Source: Actinoplanes auranticolor
GTDB taxonomy: Bacteria > Actinomycetota > Actinomycetes > Mycobacteriales > Micromonosporaceae
DNA: 64,000 nt
Assembly: GCF_018332655.1 (NCBI RefSeq)
Contig: NZ_BOQL01000066.1
Location: forward strand, 62,001 to 126,000
Direction: 5' to 3'
Shown: piece after piece, positions 36,852 through 46,254 of the stretch
Position numbering within the stretch: position 1 is the first letter of the stretch
How the letters are laid out: each line of letters opens with the position of its first letter
The notes under the pieces: generated by a model
What the model saw: the letters and a program-made list of their open reading frames with translations, nothing else
The model's database searches: none
What the model was told of the DNA's origin: nothing
Made by a program: the position numbers and the translations under genes

Positions 36852-36875
36852 TGACACTGTCATATGACAGTGTCA
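36852..36875. promoter_or_regulatory. MerR operator: double TGACA palindrome overlapping the merR start
   Basis: A perfect 24-bp palindrome made of two 11-bp units, TGACACTGTCA and TGACAGTGTCA, joined by TA. Its last base is the A of the merR start codon. A TTGACA hexamer begins one base before it, so bound regulator would block or distort the promoter directly. Confidence 0.75.
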
Positions 36876-37483
36876 TGGTGGTGGGCGTGTGGACGATGGA
36901 CGAGTTGGTGGAGCGGGTACGCCAGGCGCTGGCGGCCGAGTACCCCGGTGCGCCCAACGGCCGGGTGCGCGACGTGCCCGACCGGCGGGCCATCCGGTGG
37001 TACACGACCACCGGGCTGGTGGACCGGCCCGCCGGGATGCGCGGGCGCACCGCTCTGTACGGGCCGCGGCACCTGCTGCAGCTCGTCGCGGTCAAGCGGC
37101 GTCAGGCCCAGGGGCACTCACTCGCGGCGATCCAGGCCGAGCTGGCCGGGGCCAGTGACGCCCAGCTGGCGGTTGCGGCCCGCGTACCGGAAAGCCTGCT
37201 GGCCGGCGCCGACGAGCCCGCGGTGGCGGACGGCCCGGTCCGGCCCCGCTTCTGGGCCTCCGCGCCGGCGGCGGCCCCGGCGACCGCTCCGGCCCCACCG
37301 CCCGCGGCGGCACGCCCGGTGGGTGGCGTCGCGCTGGGCGGGGGCGCGATCCTGGTGCTTCCGGTACGCCCGGACGCCGCCGACTACGCCGCCATCGCCA
37401 CCGCCGCCCGACCCCTGCTGGACCTGCTGGCCGCCCGTGGCCTGCTCGCCGGCGACACCCTCGACGACGGGAGCCCGTCATGA
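36875..37483 (+). CDS. MerR family transcriptional regulator
   Basis: 202 residues from the ATG that abuts the 24-bp palindrome; no Shine-Dalgarno sequence is evident, so the mRNA may be leaderless. The HTH/wing region is DRRAIRWYTTTGLVDRPAGM followed by TALYGPRHLLQLVAVKRRQAQGHSLAAIQAEL, classic MerR. The C-terminal half is a Pro/Ala-rich linker and a small domain with GGVALGGGAILVLPV. It is coupled to the VIT-vWA gene by an ATGA overlap, and the palindrome suggests autoregulation of the pair. Confidence 0.9.
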   Translation: MVVGVWTMDELVERVRQALAAEYPGAPNGRVRDVPDRRAIRWYTTTGLVDRPAGMRGRTALYGPRHLLQLVAVKRRQAQGHSLAAIQAELAGASDAQLAVAARVPESLLAGADEPAVADGPVRPRFWASAPAAAPATAPAPPPAAARPVGGVALGGGAILVLPVRPDAADYAAIATAARPLLDLLAARGLLAGDTLDDGSPS

Positions 37484-39816
37484 CCATGTCCGTCACGCCG
37501 ATGGATCCGGCGGAGCTCGGCCGCGTCCGCATCCTGCCCGACGCCGGTCTCGGCGCCCTGCACACCGACCGCGGCAACCTGCCGCTGGACCGGCTGGACG
37601 TGCAGGCCGCGATCAGCGGTCTGGTCGCGCGCACCACGGTGACCGCCGAGTACGTCAACGCCCACGACACCCCGCTCGAGGCGACGTACATCTTCCCGCT
37701 GCCGGACCGCGCCGCCGTGACCGGCATGACGATGACCGCCGACGGCCGCACGGTCGAGGCCGAGCTGCAGGAGCGGGCCCAGGCCCGGCAGAAGTACGAC
37801 CAGGCGATCGCGGCCGGTCAGCGCGCCTCCATCGCCGAGGAGGAACGCCCCGACGTGTTCACTATGCGGGTCGGCAACATCCTCCCCGGCGAGCGGGTCA
37901 CCATCGCGTTGACGCTGGCCGGGCCGCTGCCCTGGGAGGACGGCGCCGCGACGTTCCGGTTCCCGCTGGTGGTGGCGCCGCGCTACGTGCCCGGGGCGCC
38001 GCTGCCCGGGCCCGCGGTCGGCTCCGGACAGGCGCAGGACACCGACGCGGTGCCGGACGCCTCCCGGATCACTCCCCCGGTGCTGCTGCCCGGCTTCCCG
38101 AACCCGCTGCGGCTCCGCATCGGCGTCGACATCGATCCGGCCGGGCTGGGACTGGGCGAGGTCCGCTCCAGCCTGCACACGGTGACGAGCGAGGGCGGCC
38201 GGGTGGAGATCGCGCCCGGTGAGCGCGCGGACCGCGATCTCATCCTGCGGCTGCCGTACGCGGGTGACGGCTCCGGGGCGGTGTGCGTCCCCGACCCGAC
38301 GGCGGACGGCCCCGAGGGTACGTACCAGGTGGTGCTGGTGCCGCCGGACGACGCGGCCACCGCCGCCCGGCCCAAGGACGTGGTGCTGCTGCTGGACCGC
38401 TCGGGCAGCATGGGCGGCTGGAAGATGGTCGCCGCCCGCCGCGCCGCCGCCCGCGTGGTCGACACCCTCACCACCGCGGACCGGTTCGCCGTGCTGACCT
38501 TCGACCACCAGGTGGACCGCCCGGACACGCTGGGCACGGGCCTGGCCGAGGCGACCGACCGCAACAGGTTCCGCGCGGTCGAGCACCTGTCGCGCGCCGA
38601 CGCCCGCGGCGGCACCGAGCTGCTCGTCCCGCTGCGGGAGGGGCTGAGCCTGCTCGCCGACTCGGGCTCCCGTGAGCGGGTGCTCGTGCTGGTCACCGAC
38701 GGCCAGGTGGGCAACGAGGACCAGATCCTGGCCGAGCTCACCGGCCTGATCGGCGCCACCCGGGTGCACACCGTGGGCATCGACCGGGCCGTCAACGTGG
38801 GCTTCCTCGGCCGGCTCGCCGCACTCGGCGCGGGCCGCTGCGAGCTGGTGGAGAGCGAGGACCGCCTGGACGAGGCGATGGCGCAGATCCACCGGCGCAT
38901 CGCCGCGCCCGTGCTCACCGACGTGACCGTCACCGCGGAGGGGTTCAGCATCGAGCCGGCGCCGGCGCAGACGGTGTTCCCCGGAGTGCCGCTGGTGGTC
39001 TTCGGCCGCTACACCGGCACGGCCGGCGGCGCGCTGACGGTGCGCGGCCGGACCCGCGACGACGAGGAGTTCGTGCGGCAGATCCCGGTCCGCGACAGCG
39101 CCGAGCCGGCGGTCACGGCGCAGTGGGCCCGGGCCCGGCTGCGGGAGCTGGAGGACCGGTACCTCACCGGACGACACGAGCTGGAACAGGCCATCGTGGC
39201 CACCTCGCTGCGGTACGGGGTGCTCTGCCGGTTCACCGCGTACGTGGCGGTGGACAGCCGGGTGGTGACCGAGAACGGCGAGGTCCGCCGGGTGACCCAG
39301 CCGGTGGAGTCGCCGTCGGGCTGGGACATGTTCGACGCCCCGGCGGCCGGGGGCATCATGCTGACGTCGATGTCGGCGCCGGTCCCGCCACCGGCCGCCG
39401 CGCCCCGGGCCAGCGGTTTCGCGCCGGCGCGGGCCTCGTCGATGCGGTCGGGGCCCAAGCCGTTCGCCCAGCTGCCGGCCGTGCTCCAGACGGCGGGCCG
39501 CAGCGGCAAAATGGCGGCTCCGGGCAGCTCCCCGCTGACCGTGGCCGACCTGAAGGCGATCGTGGCGATCGAGGCGACCCGGCTGCGCGAGGCCGAGGGA
39601 CGGTCGGCGCTGGAACGCCGCGATCTGCTGGCCGACCTGGCCAGCCGGCTGGGCGCTCTGCTGGAGGGCCGCGACGACGCGGAGCTCAAGGCGCTGCGGG
39701 ACCTCGTGGACCGGCTCAAGGCCGGCGGCGGGCTGCCGGAGAAGTGGGCGCTGGCCCGCGAGACGCTGGACGGCTTCGCACCGCCACCGGAGCGCAAGGC
39801 CTTCTGGAAGCGCTGA
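37480..39816 (+). CDS. VIT and von Willebrand factor A domain protein
   Basis: 778 residues. An N-terminal VIT domain (about 20-150, with TYIFPLPDRAAVTGMTM and the RAQARQKYDQAIAAGQRA helix) precedes a vWA domain (about 300-470) with a complete MIDAS motif DRSGS, the TELLVPL threonine and LVTDGQVGNE aspartate. The C-terminus (600-778) contains a helical domain. Such proteins form metal-dependent protein assemblies; the role in actinomycetes is not established. No signal peptide is seen. Coupling to a MerR regulator suggests that its expression answers to a specific stress or metal signal. Confidence 0.9.
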   Translation: MTMSVTPMDPAELGRVRILPDAGLGALHTDRGNLPLDRLDVQAAISGLVARTTVTAEYVNAHDTPLEATYIFPLPDRAAVTGMTMTADGRTVEAELQERAQARQKYDQAIAAGQRASIAEEERPDVFTMRVGNILPGERVTIALTLAGPLPWEDGAATFRFPLVVAPRYVPGAPLPGPAVGSGQAQDTDAVPDASRITPPVLLPGFPNPLRLRIGVDIDPAGLGLGEVRSSLHTVTSEGGRVEIAPGERADRDLILRLPYAGDGSGAVCVPDPTADGPEGTYQVVLVPPDDAATAARPKDVVLLLDRSGSMGGWKMVAARRAAARVVDTLTTADRFAVLTFDHQVDRPDTLGTGLAEATDRNRFRAVEHLSRADARGGTELLVPLREGLSLLADSGSRERVLVLVTDGQVGNEDQILAELTGLIGATRVHTVGIDRAVNVGFLGRLAALGAGRCELVESEDRLDEAMAQIHRRIAAPVLTDVTVTAEGFSIEPAPAQTVFPGVPLVVFGRYTGTAGGALTVRGRTRDDEEFVRQIPVRDSAEPAVTAQWARARLRELEDRYLTGRHELEQAIVATSLRYGVLCRFTAYVAVDSRVVTENGEVRRVTQPVESPSGWDMFDAPAAGGIMLTSMSAPVPPPAAAPRASGFAPARASSMRSGPKPFAQLPAVLQTAGRSGKMAAPGSSPLTVADLKAIVAIEATRLREAEGRSALERRDLLADLASRLGALLEGRDDAELKALRDLVDRLKAGGGLPEKWALARETLDGFAPPPERKAFWKR

Positions 39817-39958
39817 CCGCAGCGCAGGCCGGGCGCGCGGGCGCGGCCGGGCAGCCAGGCGGGTGGCCAGACCGGGCAGCCGGACGGCCGGGGAGCCGGT
39901 CGTGACCGATCGAGGTACGGTGCAGGTCGATCTTTGGTGGCGGAGACGACGGGACACG

Positions 39959-40876
39959 ATGACCGACCGGGACGACGAGGCCGATCCGCTGCTGGTGCGT
40001 CCGTACCTGCGGGACGAGCCGGGCGGCACGCCGCCGCACGCCTCCGGTCAGACCTGGCCGGAGGCCGCGGCGGAGACTGCGGCGGAGACTGCGGCCGACC
40101 CCGTCCCGCCACCGGCGCCCGAAGCTTCCCCGCCGGAGCTGGCGCCCGCTCCCCCGGCACGGAGAGCGTGGCGCCACCGCCCGTTGCTGGTGCTCTCCCT
40201 GGTCGTGGTGCTGGTGGTGGCCGGGGTGGCCGGTCTGGTGTGGGCGTTGCTGCCCGAGCCGGGCCCCAGGACCGCCCTGCCGGTCGACGTCCCGCTGCCC
40301 AGCATCGCGGTCCCGGAGCCGACGCCGGCCACCGCGGATCCGCCGCCGGCTGTGACCTCCCGGACCACCGCGCCGACCCGCAGCCGCAGCTCGAGCAGTC
40401 CCACGGCCTCCTCGGCGCCGGCTTCCGCCGCCACCACCCGGACGACGCCGTCCCGGGCCGCCACGACGACCAGCCCGCCCACCGACCGGCTCGCGCCGCC
40501 CCCGGCGGACCGGGTCGGCCGGATCCACGGCCTCGGCGGGCTCTGCCTCGACCTCAACGGCGCCATCGCCGTCGACGGCAACCACATCCAGGTCTTCACC
40601 TGCAACGAGACCGCCGCCCAGGTGTGGACGGTGGCCACCGACGGCACCCTGCGGGTCGTCGGCCGATGTGCGGTGGCGGCCGGCGACGGCACCGTGCGCC
40701 TGGCCGGGTGTGACGGCCGCCGGTCCGGGCAGTGGCAGGCCGGTCAGGACCGGACGCTGGTCAACCTGGCCGGCGGCGGCTGTCTCACCGATCCGGGTTC
40801 GGGCTCCCGGTCGGGAGCCGGCGTGCGGATCGAGAGCTGCGCCGGCGCCGACCGGCAGCGGTGGCAGCTGCCCTGA
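39959..40876 (+). CDS. single-pass membrane protein with extracellular ricin B-type lectin domain
   Basis: 305 residues. A cytosolic acidic/Pro-rich N-terminus (with a duplicated AETA unit), one membrane helix (about 75-95), a Ser/Thr/Pro-rich stalk (about 105-180) and a C-terminal beta-trefoil with QVWTV, GQWQA and QRWQL (QxW repeats). It likely displays a carbohydrate-binding domain outside the cell. An upstream in-frame GTG at 39902 is a less likely start. The gene is convergent with the giant multicopper oxidase gene, with 30 bp between stops. Confidence 0.8.
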   Translation: MTDRDDEADPLLVRPYLRDEPGGTPPHASGQTWPEAAAETAAETAADPVPPPAPEASPPELAPAPPARRAWRHRPLLVLSLVVVLVVAGVAGLVWALLPEPGPRTALPVDVPLPSIAVPEPTPATADPPPAVTSRTTAPTRSRSSSSPTASSAPASAATTRTTPSRAATTTSPPTDRLAPPPADRVGRIHGLGGLCLDLNGAIAVDGNHIQVFTCNETAAQVWTVATDGTLRVVGRCAVAAGDGTVRLAGCDGRRSGQWQAGQDRTLVNLAGGGCLTDPGSGSRSGAGVRIESCAGADRQRWQLP

Positions 40877-40906
40877 CCGGTCCGGTCCGGGCAGCCGCGC
40901 TGGGAC

Positions 40907-43900
40907 TCACCCGATCCGGATGATGCCCCACAGGCCGTTCTCCACCGACCAGCGGAACGCCCCCGACCGGTACGCGTGATCGCCGCGATGCCGGGCGGTC
41001 ATCCGCAGCGTGCGGGCCGTCCCCGCGGTCAGGCCGGAGAACGAGCCCTCCCACGGGCCGTCGTCCTGCCACGGTGCCACCGGCCAGGCCATCCCGTGCA
41101 CGGTGAAGCTGTGGTTGCGCGGCTTGTCGGCGGCGCCGAGCACGTGCAGCCACAGCTCCTGGCCCACTTCGGCCTCCCAGAGCGGCGTCGGCGGGTCGTC
41201 GCGGGTCAGCACGTCGCGGGGATGGGCCAGGGCCGAGCCGTAGTTGATGCCCTTCTGACCCGCGTCCTCGGGATCGTCGCCCGGGACCACGTCGCGCACC
41301 GGCAGGTCCGGGTTGCCCGCGACGAAGTGCCGCAGCCCGTCCTGGACCAGCAGCACCTGCTCGTTGGCGACCACCCGGCCGTGCTCGTCGCGCAGCACCA
41401 CCTGCGGCCCGGTCCAGCGTTCCCGGCCGGTGACCGGGTCGGCCGGGGTGACGTCGTCCGGCTCGACCACCAGCGCGCCGATCAGGCCGTGGTGGCGGTG
41501 GTTGCGCACGTCGGCCATGTCCTGCAGGCCGCAGACCTGCCCCGGCCCGTCGGTGTACGACGGCGGTGCGAGGTGCTCGTCGACGTACCACCAGTATTCG
41601 CGCCAGTTCGTCTCCTCGTGCCCGTGCGACGCCGGATCCCGGAAGATCACCTGACCGGTCCCGGTGTGTCCGCCGTGGCCGGGGTCGTGGGCGGGCAGCG
41701 GGCCGACCGTGCCGTCGTGGTTGGTGCCCACGTTGGCGCCGTCGTCGCTGACCACGTCGTAGCGCACGAGGCCGGGGTGCAGCGACACCCGGGGCGAGAC
41801 CGTGCGTTCGCTGGGGTGGCCCAGGTCGTCCAGGCGTTCCAGCGGCAACCGCGGCGGGGCCGGCTCCACTCCGAACGGCGGCAGCACCGGGTCGTCCGGG
41901 TCCGGCAGCAGCTCGTTGATCAGCATGACGCGCACCCATTCGCCGGAGCGGGCGCGCAGCACCAGCGGCTCACCGGTCCGGTCCACTCCGACGGCACGGC
42001 GGCGCATCCGCTCGGAGCCCTCCTCGACCGGTTCGTCGCGCCAGCCCGCGGCGGTGGCGAAGATCAGGCCCCACGGGTCGGTCAGCCGACGGCCGTCGTA
42101 CTCGTGCTCGTGGCGGCGGGCGGTGACGACGAACTCGCGGACCCGGTCCCCACCGGCTCCCCAGGCCACCGCGGGCCGGGGTGGCAGAGTGTTGTCCGCG
42201 ATGGTGCCGGGCAGTGGCGGCAGGGTTTCGAGGTTGCCGGCGCTCGGGGTCAGCGCCCGGACCAGGCCCCAGCAGCCCAGCCACAGGTCGTCCATGGCGG
42301 CGAAGTGCCACAGGTGGTCGCCGTAGGAGTAGCCGCCGGCGTCGGCCGGGTCGATGTCCAGGGTGAAGGTCTCGGAGATGCCGATGGTCTGCTGGTCGAC
42401 CAGCACCGACCGGTCGTTGTGCCACTCCCGGCGCCAGCGCAGCCCGTGCGTGACGAAGCTGTGCTGCTCCTCGTGCGAGCCCTGGATGAGCCGGATCCGC
42501 AGCCGCTCCCCCGGGTACGTCAGGATGATCTCGGTGTCCGGGTCGCCCGGCTCACCGCTGCTGCTGAACCACTGCGAGGGGTCGTCGCCGCGGAAGGTCA
42601 ACGGCGCGCAGCGGTAGTTGACCGCCATCGCGCCGGGGTCGTCGTCGCCGCTCAGCTCGTGCGGCGGGTTCAAGGGCCGGCCGTCCGCGTCGACCAGCGG
42701 CACGAAGTCCCCGATCGCCAGGCAGGCCTCCCGGTACGGCGGCAGCCCGCTGTCCACCGGCGGCAGCACCACCGCCTGCGGCCCGGACCACGCCACCGTC
42801 TCCTGGTCGGGCAGCAGCCACCGAGACCCGGGCGGCTCGGCGATGAGCGCGGCGAACAGCCCGTGCTTCTGCCGGTAGTTGGCCAGCAGGTGGTCGTGGA
42901 AGAAGCACGGCCCGAACTCCTCGTCGACCACCCAGCGGTGGAAGCTGACGTTGGCCGGCGGGTCCCCGGGCTCGGCCGGCGCACCGGCGACCACCTCGGG
43001 GCAGCTGGCCCCGGACAGATAGTTGAAGCCGGTGGACGAGCCGTCGGCCGCCAGCACGTCGAACTTGACCAGGTGCACGTGCAGGCCGCACTCGACCGGC
43101 AGCATCGGCAGGTCGAAGCCGTCCGGACCGATCGTGCCGAGCTGGTTGACCATGCGCAGCTCGACGATGTCACCGTGGTTGGCCCGGGGGAAGAACGGCT
43201 CGATCCGCTCCGCCGGCGGCGCGAACTCCACCGGTGCGCCGTCGCCGACCGCCGGGTCGGTCACCGTGACCTTGGTGATCCGGTAGTGATGTCCCCGCGG
43301 GTCGCGCCAGCCACGGGAGTTGTAGGGCACCTCGCCGGTGCGGACGCGGATCTCGTAGCTGACGGTCCGGGGCGCGGGCAGTCCGGCGGCGTCGTTCCAG
43401 GCGCGGGCGTCGCCGTCCAGATCCACGAAGAGCGCGCCGGGCCGTGGGTCGGCGACGACACCGGGCGCGAACGCGGCCAGCTCCTTCGCCGAGTGCGGCG
43501 GCAGGCCCAGCAGCCGGCGGCGGCCACCGAGGAACTCCCGCGTCACCGCGGGCGGCGGCGGCGCCTTCTGCGGGAACGTGGCGTCGACGAACCACGGGAA
43601 ACCGGGCTGCTGGTCGGTACGCGGCTCCGGGTCGCGTCCCGGCAACGGCCGCAGCGGATGCACGGGCGTGCCGTCCGGGTACGCGCTGACCGACCCGTCG
43701 ACCAGCCGGTCGAAGCTGCGCCACAGGCCCCACATCCCGTGGTGGAAGTGCGGGTACAGGTGGCAGTGCCAGATGATGTCGCCGGGCGCGCGCTGCCGGC
43801 TGCCGGAGCCGTACAGCGGGTCGATGGTGACGGCGGTCTGCGGGCCGATCGTGATCGAGTCGATCAGCTGCGAGCCGCGCGGCTCCCCCGCGCGGAACAC

Positions 43901-45487
43901 CGAGGGGTGCGCGGTGTCCTGCGGGACCGCGCGCCACTGATGCACGTGCAGGTGGAAGACGTGGGTCTCCTTGACGCCGGCGTGCACCAGGCGGACCCGG
44001 GCCGGGTCGCCCCGGTAGGCGCGGAAGATCGGCGTCACCGGATCCCCGAACAGCCAGGAGCTGTGGTGCTGTTCCTCGCCGGCCACGCGTTCGAGGAAGC
44101 GGCCCTCGTGGTCGCGGCCGATGTGGAAGATCTCGCTGAGCTCGTCGTCGACCTCGATCGCGACGGCGGCGAAGTCGATCTGGCCGGGCGGCGGCAGGGG
44201 CCGGGCGGCGGTCGCCTCCGCGTAGCGGCGCATCCGGTGCGGCAGGCGCTGGGGCATCGGCTCGGCCCGGTAGGACAGCGGCATGACGCTGTGCTCGCCG
44301 ATCAGCAGCTGGCCGCTGTGCACCTCGGGCTCGTCGTGCATGAAGACGGTGAACTCGCGGTGGCTGTGCGGCACCCCGTCGAGGTGGAAGTCGACGAAGT
44401 TCGCCGCCGGCTGGTCGCCGGGCACGATCACGTCCGCGTACGGGCCGTCGGCGAACGCCGTGCCGGTCAGCAGCTCACCGGTCTCGGGGTCGTGCCAGGT
44501 GGCGCCGGCCGGCTCGACGACGAAGGCGCCGAACAGCCCGTGGGCGTTGGTGCCGCGCTGGGTCCCGCGGACGTCGCCGAGGTCGTTGACGACCCAGACC
44601 CCCTCGCGGGCGGCGTGCCAGTGGTAGGTGCGGCGCTGTCCCGGCCGTACCGTGGTGGGCTCGTTGCGGCCCACCGCCGCGCCGTCGTCCGTGCGCACCG
44701 AGCCGGCACCGTCGCCCTGCAGGTGCAGGCCGACCCGGCGGCCGCGGATCTGGTTCTCGAAACGCACGTCGACGCGCGCGCCGAGGGCGGCCCGCAGCAC
44801 CAGGGGACGCACCACCGGCACCGGGCGCAGCGGGTTGAACCGGTTGTAGGCCGGGGTGTGCTCGCCGAGGCCGCGCACGTCGGTGCGGTGGTCGTTCAGC
44901 AGCAGCCGGCGTACCCGGTCCAGGCCGAGGCCGCTCTCCCGGGCGAGGTGCCGCAGGGCGACGTGGTCGTCCGCCTCGAGCTTGGCCAGCCGCTCCTCGA
45001 ACGCGGTCCGGGCCGCCGCGAGCCCGGCCGCGAAGCCCGCCGCCCACTGGGCCCGGGTGGCCGCGTCCGCGGCGAGCGCCCTGACAGTGCCGTCGGTGAC
45101 CAGAGTGAGCGCCCGGACCAGCTCGTCGACGGTCGCCCGCAGGTTCTGGGTGATCGTGTGCCGCCGCGGGTCCAGCCCGCTGTCGTCACGCTCGCCGATC
45201 AGGTCGGCGGGGTCCGTCCCGTAGGCCATCAGCGGGTCGCCCGGGCCGAGCCGCTCGCGCATACGCTCGTAGCGGTCCAGGCCGTCCACGATGAGCTGCA
45301 GATGCTGGATGCGTTCGTGGGTACGGGGCAGGAACCGGTCGTCGTCGTCCCAGCGGGCCCGGGCCCAGTCGAGCAGCGGCACGTACGCCCGCAGCGTGTA
45401 GAGCAGTCCGTCGGGATCGTGGTCGCCGTCGTCGGTGTACACGATCGGGAACTGCAGGGCGACGACGTCGTAGGTCAGGTCTGGCAT
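40907..45487 (-). CDS. giant multicopper oxidase, MnxG-like
   Basis: 1526 residues, far beyond the 450-700 of laccases; comparable only to giant MCOs such as the Mn(II) oxidase MnxG (about 1200). An ATG with GGAG upstream fixes the start. Copper motifs recur: HVFHLHVHQW (509-518), HCHLYPHFHHGMWG (574-587; HCHxxxHxxxxM type), HVHL (803-806), FFHDHLLAN (862-870), HEEQHSFVTHGLRW (1005-1018), HLWHFAAMDDLWLGCWG (1058-1074), NHRHHGLIG (1329-1337), NHSFTVHGMAW (1458-1468). I infer at least six cupredoxin domains after a helical N-terminus (1-215). No signal peptide is visible, odd for an MCO. It ends an operon with DUF2182, DUF1326 and an Ig/PKD-like protein. Substrate (Mn(II), Fe(II) or organics) is inference. 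Confidence 0.88.
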   Translation of the reverse strand: MPDLTYDVVALQFPIVYTDDGDHDPDGLLYTLRAYVPLLDWARARWDDDDRFLPRTHERIQHLQLIVDGLDRYERMRERLGPGDPLMAYGTDPADLIGERDDSGLDPRRHTITQNLRATVDELVRALTLVTDGTVRALAADAATRAQWAAGFAAGLAAARTAFEERLAKLEADDHVALRHLARESGLGLDRVRRLLLNDHRTDVRGLGEHTPAYNRFNPLRPVPVVRPLVLRAALGARVDVRFENQIRGRRVGLHLQGDGAGSVRTDDGAAVGRNEPTTVRPGQRRTYHWHAAREGVWVVNDLGDVRGTQRGTNAHGLFGAFVVEPAGATWHDPETGELLTGTAFADGPYADVIVPGDQPAANFVDFHLDGVPHSHREFTVFMHDEPEVHSGQLLIGEHSVMPLSYRAEPMPQRLPHRMRRYAEATAARPLPPPGQIDFAAVAIEVDDELSEIFHIGRDHEGRFLERVAGEEQHHSSWLFGDPVTPIFRAYRGDPARVRLVHAGVKETHVFHLHVHQWRAVPQDTAHPSVFRAGEPRGSQLIDSITIGPQTAVTIDPLYGSGSRQRAPGDIIWHCHLYPHFHHGMWGLWRSFDRLVDGSVSAYPDGTPVHPLRPLPGRDPEPRTDQQPGFPWFVDATFPQKAPPPPAVTREFLGGRRRLLGLPPHSAKELAAFAPGVVADPRPGALFVDLDGDARAWNDAAGLPAPRTVSYEIRVRTGEVPYNSRGWRDPRGHHYRITKVTVTDPAVGDGAPVEFAPPAERIEPFFPRANHGDIVELRMVNQLGTIGPDGFDLPMLPVECGLHVHLVKFDVLAADGSSTGFNYLSGASCPEVVAGAPAEPGDPPANVSFHRWVVDEEFGPCFFHDHLLANYRQKHGLFAALIAEPPGSRWLLPDQETVAWSGPQAVVLPPVDSGLPPYREACLAIGDFVPLVDADGRPLNPPHELSGDDDPGAMAVNYRCAPLTFRGDDPSQWFSSSGEPGDPDTEIILTYPGERLRIRLIQGSHEEQHSFVTHGLRWRREWHNDRSVLVDQQTIGISETFTLDIDPADAGGYSYGDHLWHFAAMDDLWLGCWGLVRALTPSAGNLETLPPLPGTIADNTLPPRPAVAWGAGGDRVREFVVTARRHEHEYDGRRLTDPWGLIFATAAGWRDEPVEEGSERMRRRAVGVDRTGEPLVLRARSGEWVRVMLINELLPDPDDPVLPPFGVEPAPPRLPLERLDDLGHPSERTVSPRVSLHPGLVRYDVVSDDGANVGTNHDGTVGPLPAHDPGHGGHTGTGQVIFRDPASHGHEETNWREYWWYVDEHLAPPSYTDGPGQVCGLQDMADVRNHRHHGLIGALVVEPDDVTPADPVTGRERWTGPQVVLRDEHGRVVANEQVLLVQDGLRHFVAGNPDLPVRDVVPGDDPEDAGQKGINYGSALAHPRDVLTRDDPPTPLWEAEVGQELWLHVLGAADKPRNHSFTVHGMAWPVAPWQDDGPWEGSFSGLTAGTARTLRMTARHRGDHAYRSGAFRWSVENGLWGIIRIG

Positions 45488-45504
45488 CGGGATCTCCGGA
45501 GGGG

Positions 45505-46254
45505 TCAGGCGGTGAAGATCGTGTCCACGCCGAGCAGCAGGGAGCAGCCGGCGATGAGCGCCGCGGCACCGGCCGGGCGGACCAGCACGGCACCGTGGCG
45601 GGTCAGGCGCTCGGCCGCCGTCAGCGCGGTGAGCAGCGCCATCGCGATCAGCGAGCCGGCCCCGGCGACCAGGCCGACCGCCATCAGCGCCCAGCAGCAG
45701 CCCACGCACGACACCGCGTAGCGCACCGCGATGTCGGCGGCCTCGGCCCAGGCCGGGTGGACGCCGCGCCAGCGCAGCATGGCGACGCCGCGGGGGCTCC
45801 GGCAGGCCGTCAGGCACCGGTCCTTGACCGCGCTGAACTGGTAAGCGCCGGCGAGCACCAGCGCCGCGCCGAGCAGGGCCCGCGGGTGGTCCAGGACCCA
45901 GGACCGGCGTTCCAGCCAGGCGCCGGCCGCCACCTGGGCCGTGACCAGGACCGCTCCCGTGCCGGTCCAGACGGCCACGTACGCGGCGGCGACCAGCGCC
46001 ACGACCGCCGGCGCGGCACCGCGCGCGGCCAGCAGCCGGCGCATGAGCTCCAGCAGCGGCAGCGTGGTCGGCAGCATCATCGCGACCACCATGACGAGCC
46101 AGCCGGTCAGCGCCGGGCCGGCGGCGGTGGTGGTGTGCTGATGCCCGGAGCGGTGCGTCACCGTCATCGCCAGCCAGGCGGCCACGGCGATGACGGTGAC
46201 GCCGCCCCAGAGCAGGACCCTCCCCCGAAGGGCCTGCTGCTGCGGAAAAGTCAC
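45505..46254 (-). CDS. DUF2182 integral membrane protein
   Basis: 249 residues from a GTG in a GTGA overlap with the DUF1326 gene. Five to six membrane helices, the conserved LVMVVAMMLPTTLPLL motif in helix 2 and AVKDRCLTACRSP in the central loop match DUF2182, often called a predicted metal-binding membrane protein. Several cysteines (KDRCLTAC, SCVGCCWAL) could bind metal. Seventeen bases separate it from the giant multicopper oxidase gene. DUF1326-DUF2182 pairs are widespread; here they may handle copper or manganese delivery, which is inference. Confidence 0.85.
   Translation of the reverse strand: MTFPQQQALRGRVLLWGGVTVIAVAAWLAMTVTHRSGHQHTTTAAGPALTGWLVMVVAMMLPTTLPLLELMRRLLAARGAAPAVVALVAAAYVAVWTGTGAVLVTAQVAAGAWLERRSWVLDHPRALLGAALVLAGAYQFSAVKDRCLTACRSPRGVAMLRWRGVHPAWAEAADIAVRYAVSCVGCCWALMAVGLVAGAGSLIAMALLTALTAAERLTRHGAVLVRPAGAAALIAGCSLLLGVDTIFTA

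Noticed and set aside
36852..36875. The double palindrome as a transcription terminator
   Set aside because: It overlaps a start codon, has no loop, is AT-richer than the neighbouring terminators and follows no gene end; an operator fits better.
40976..45721. 1581-codon open frame antisense to the giant multicopper oxidase
   Set aside because: Long stop-free antisense frames are expected at this GC content. The translation is repetitive Arg/Val/Gly/Asp-rich, has no domain, and the opposite strand encodes clear copper motifs.
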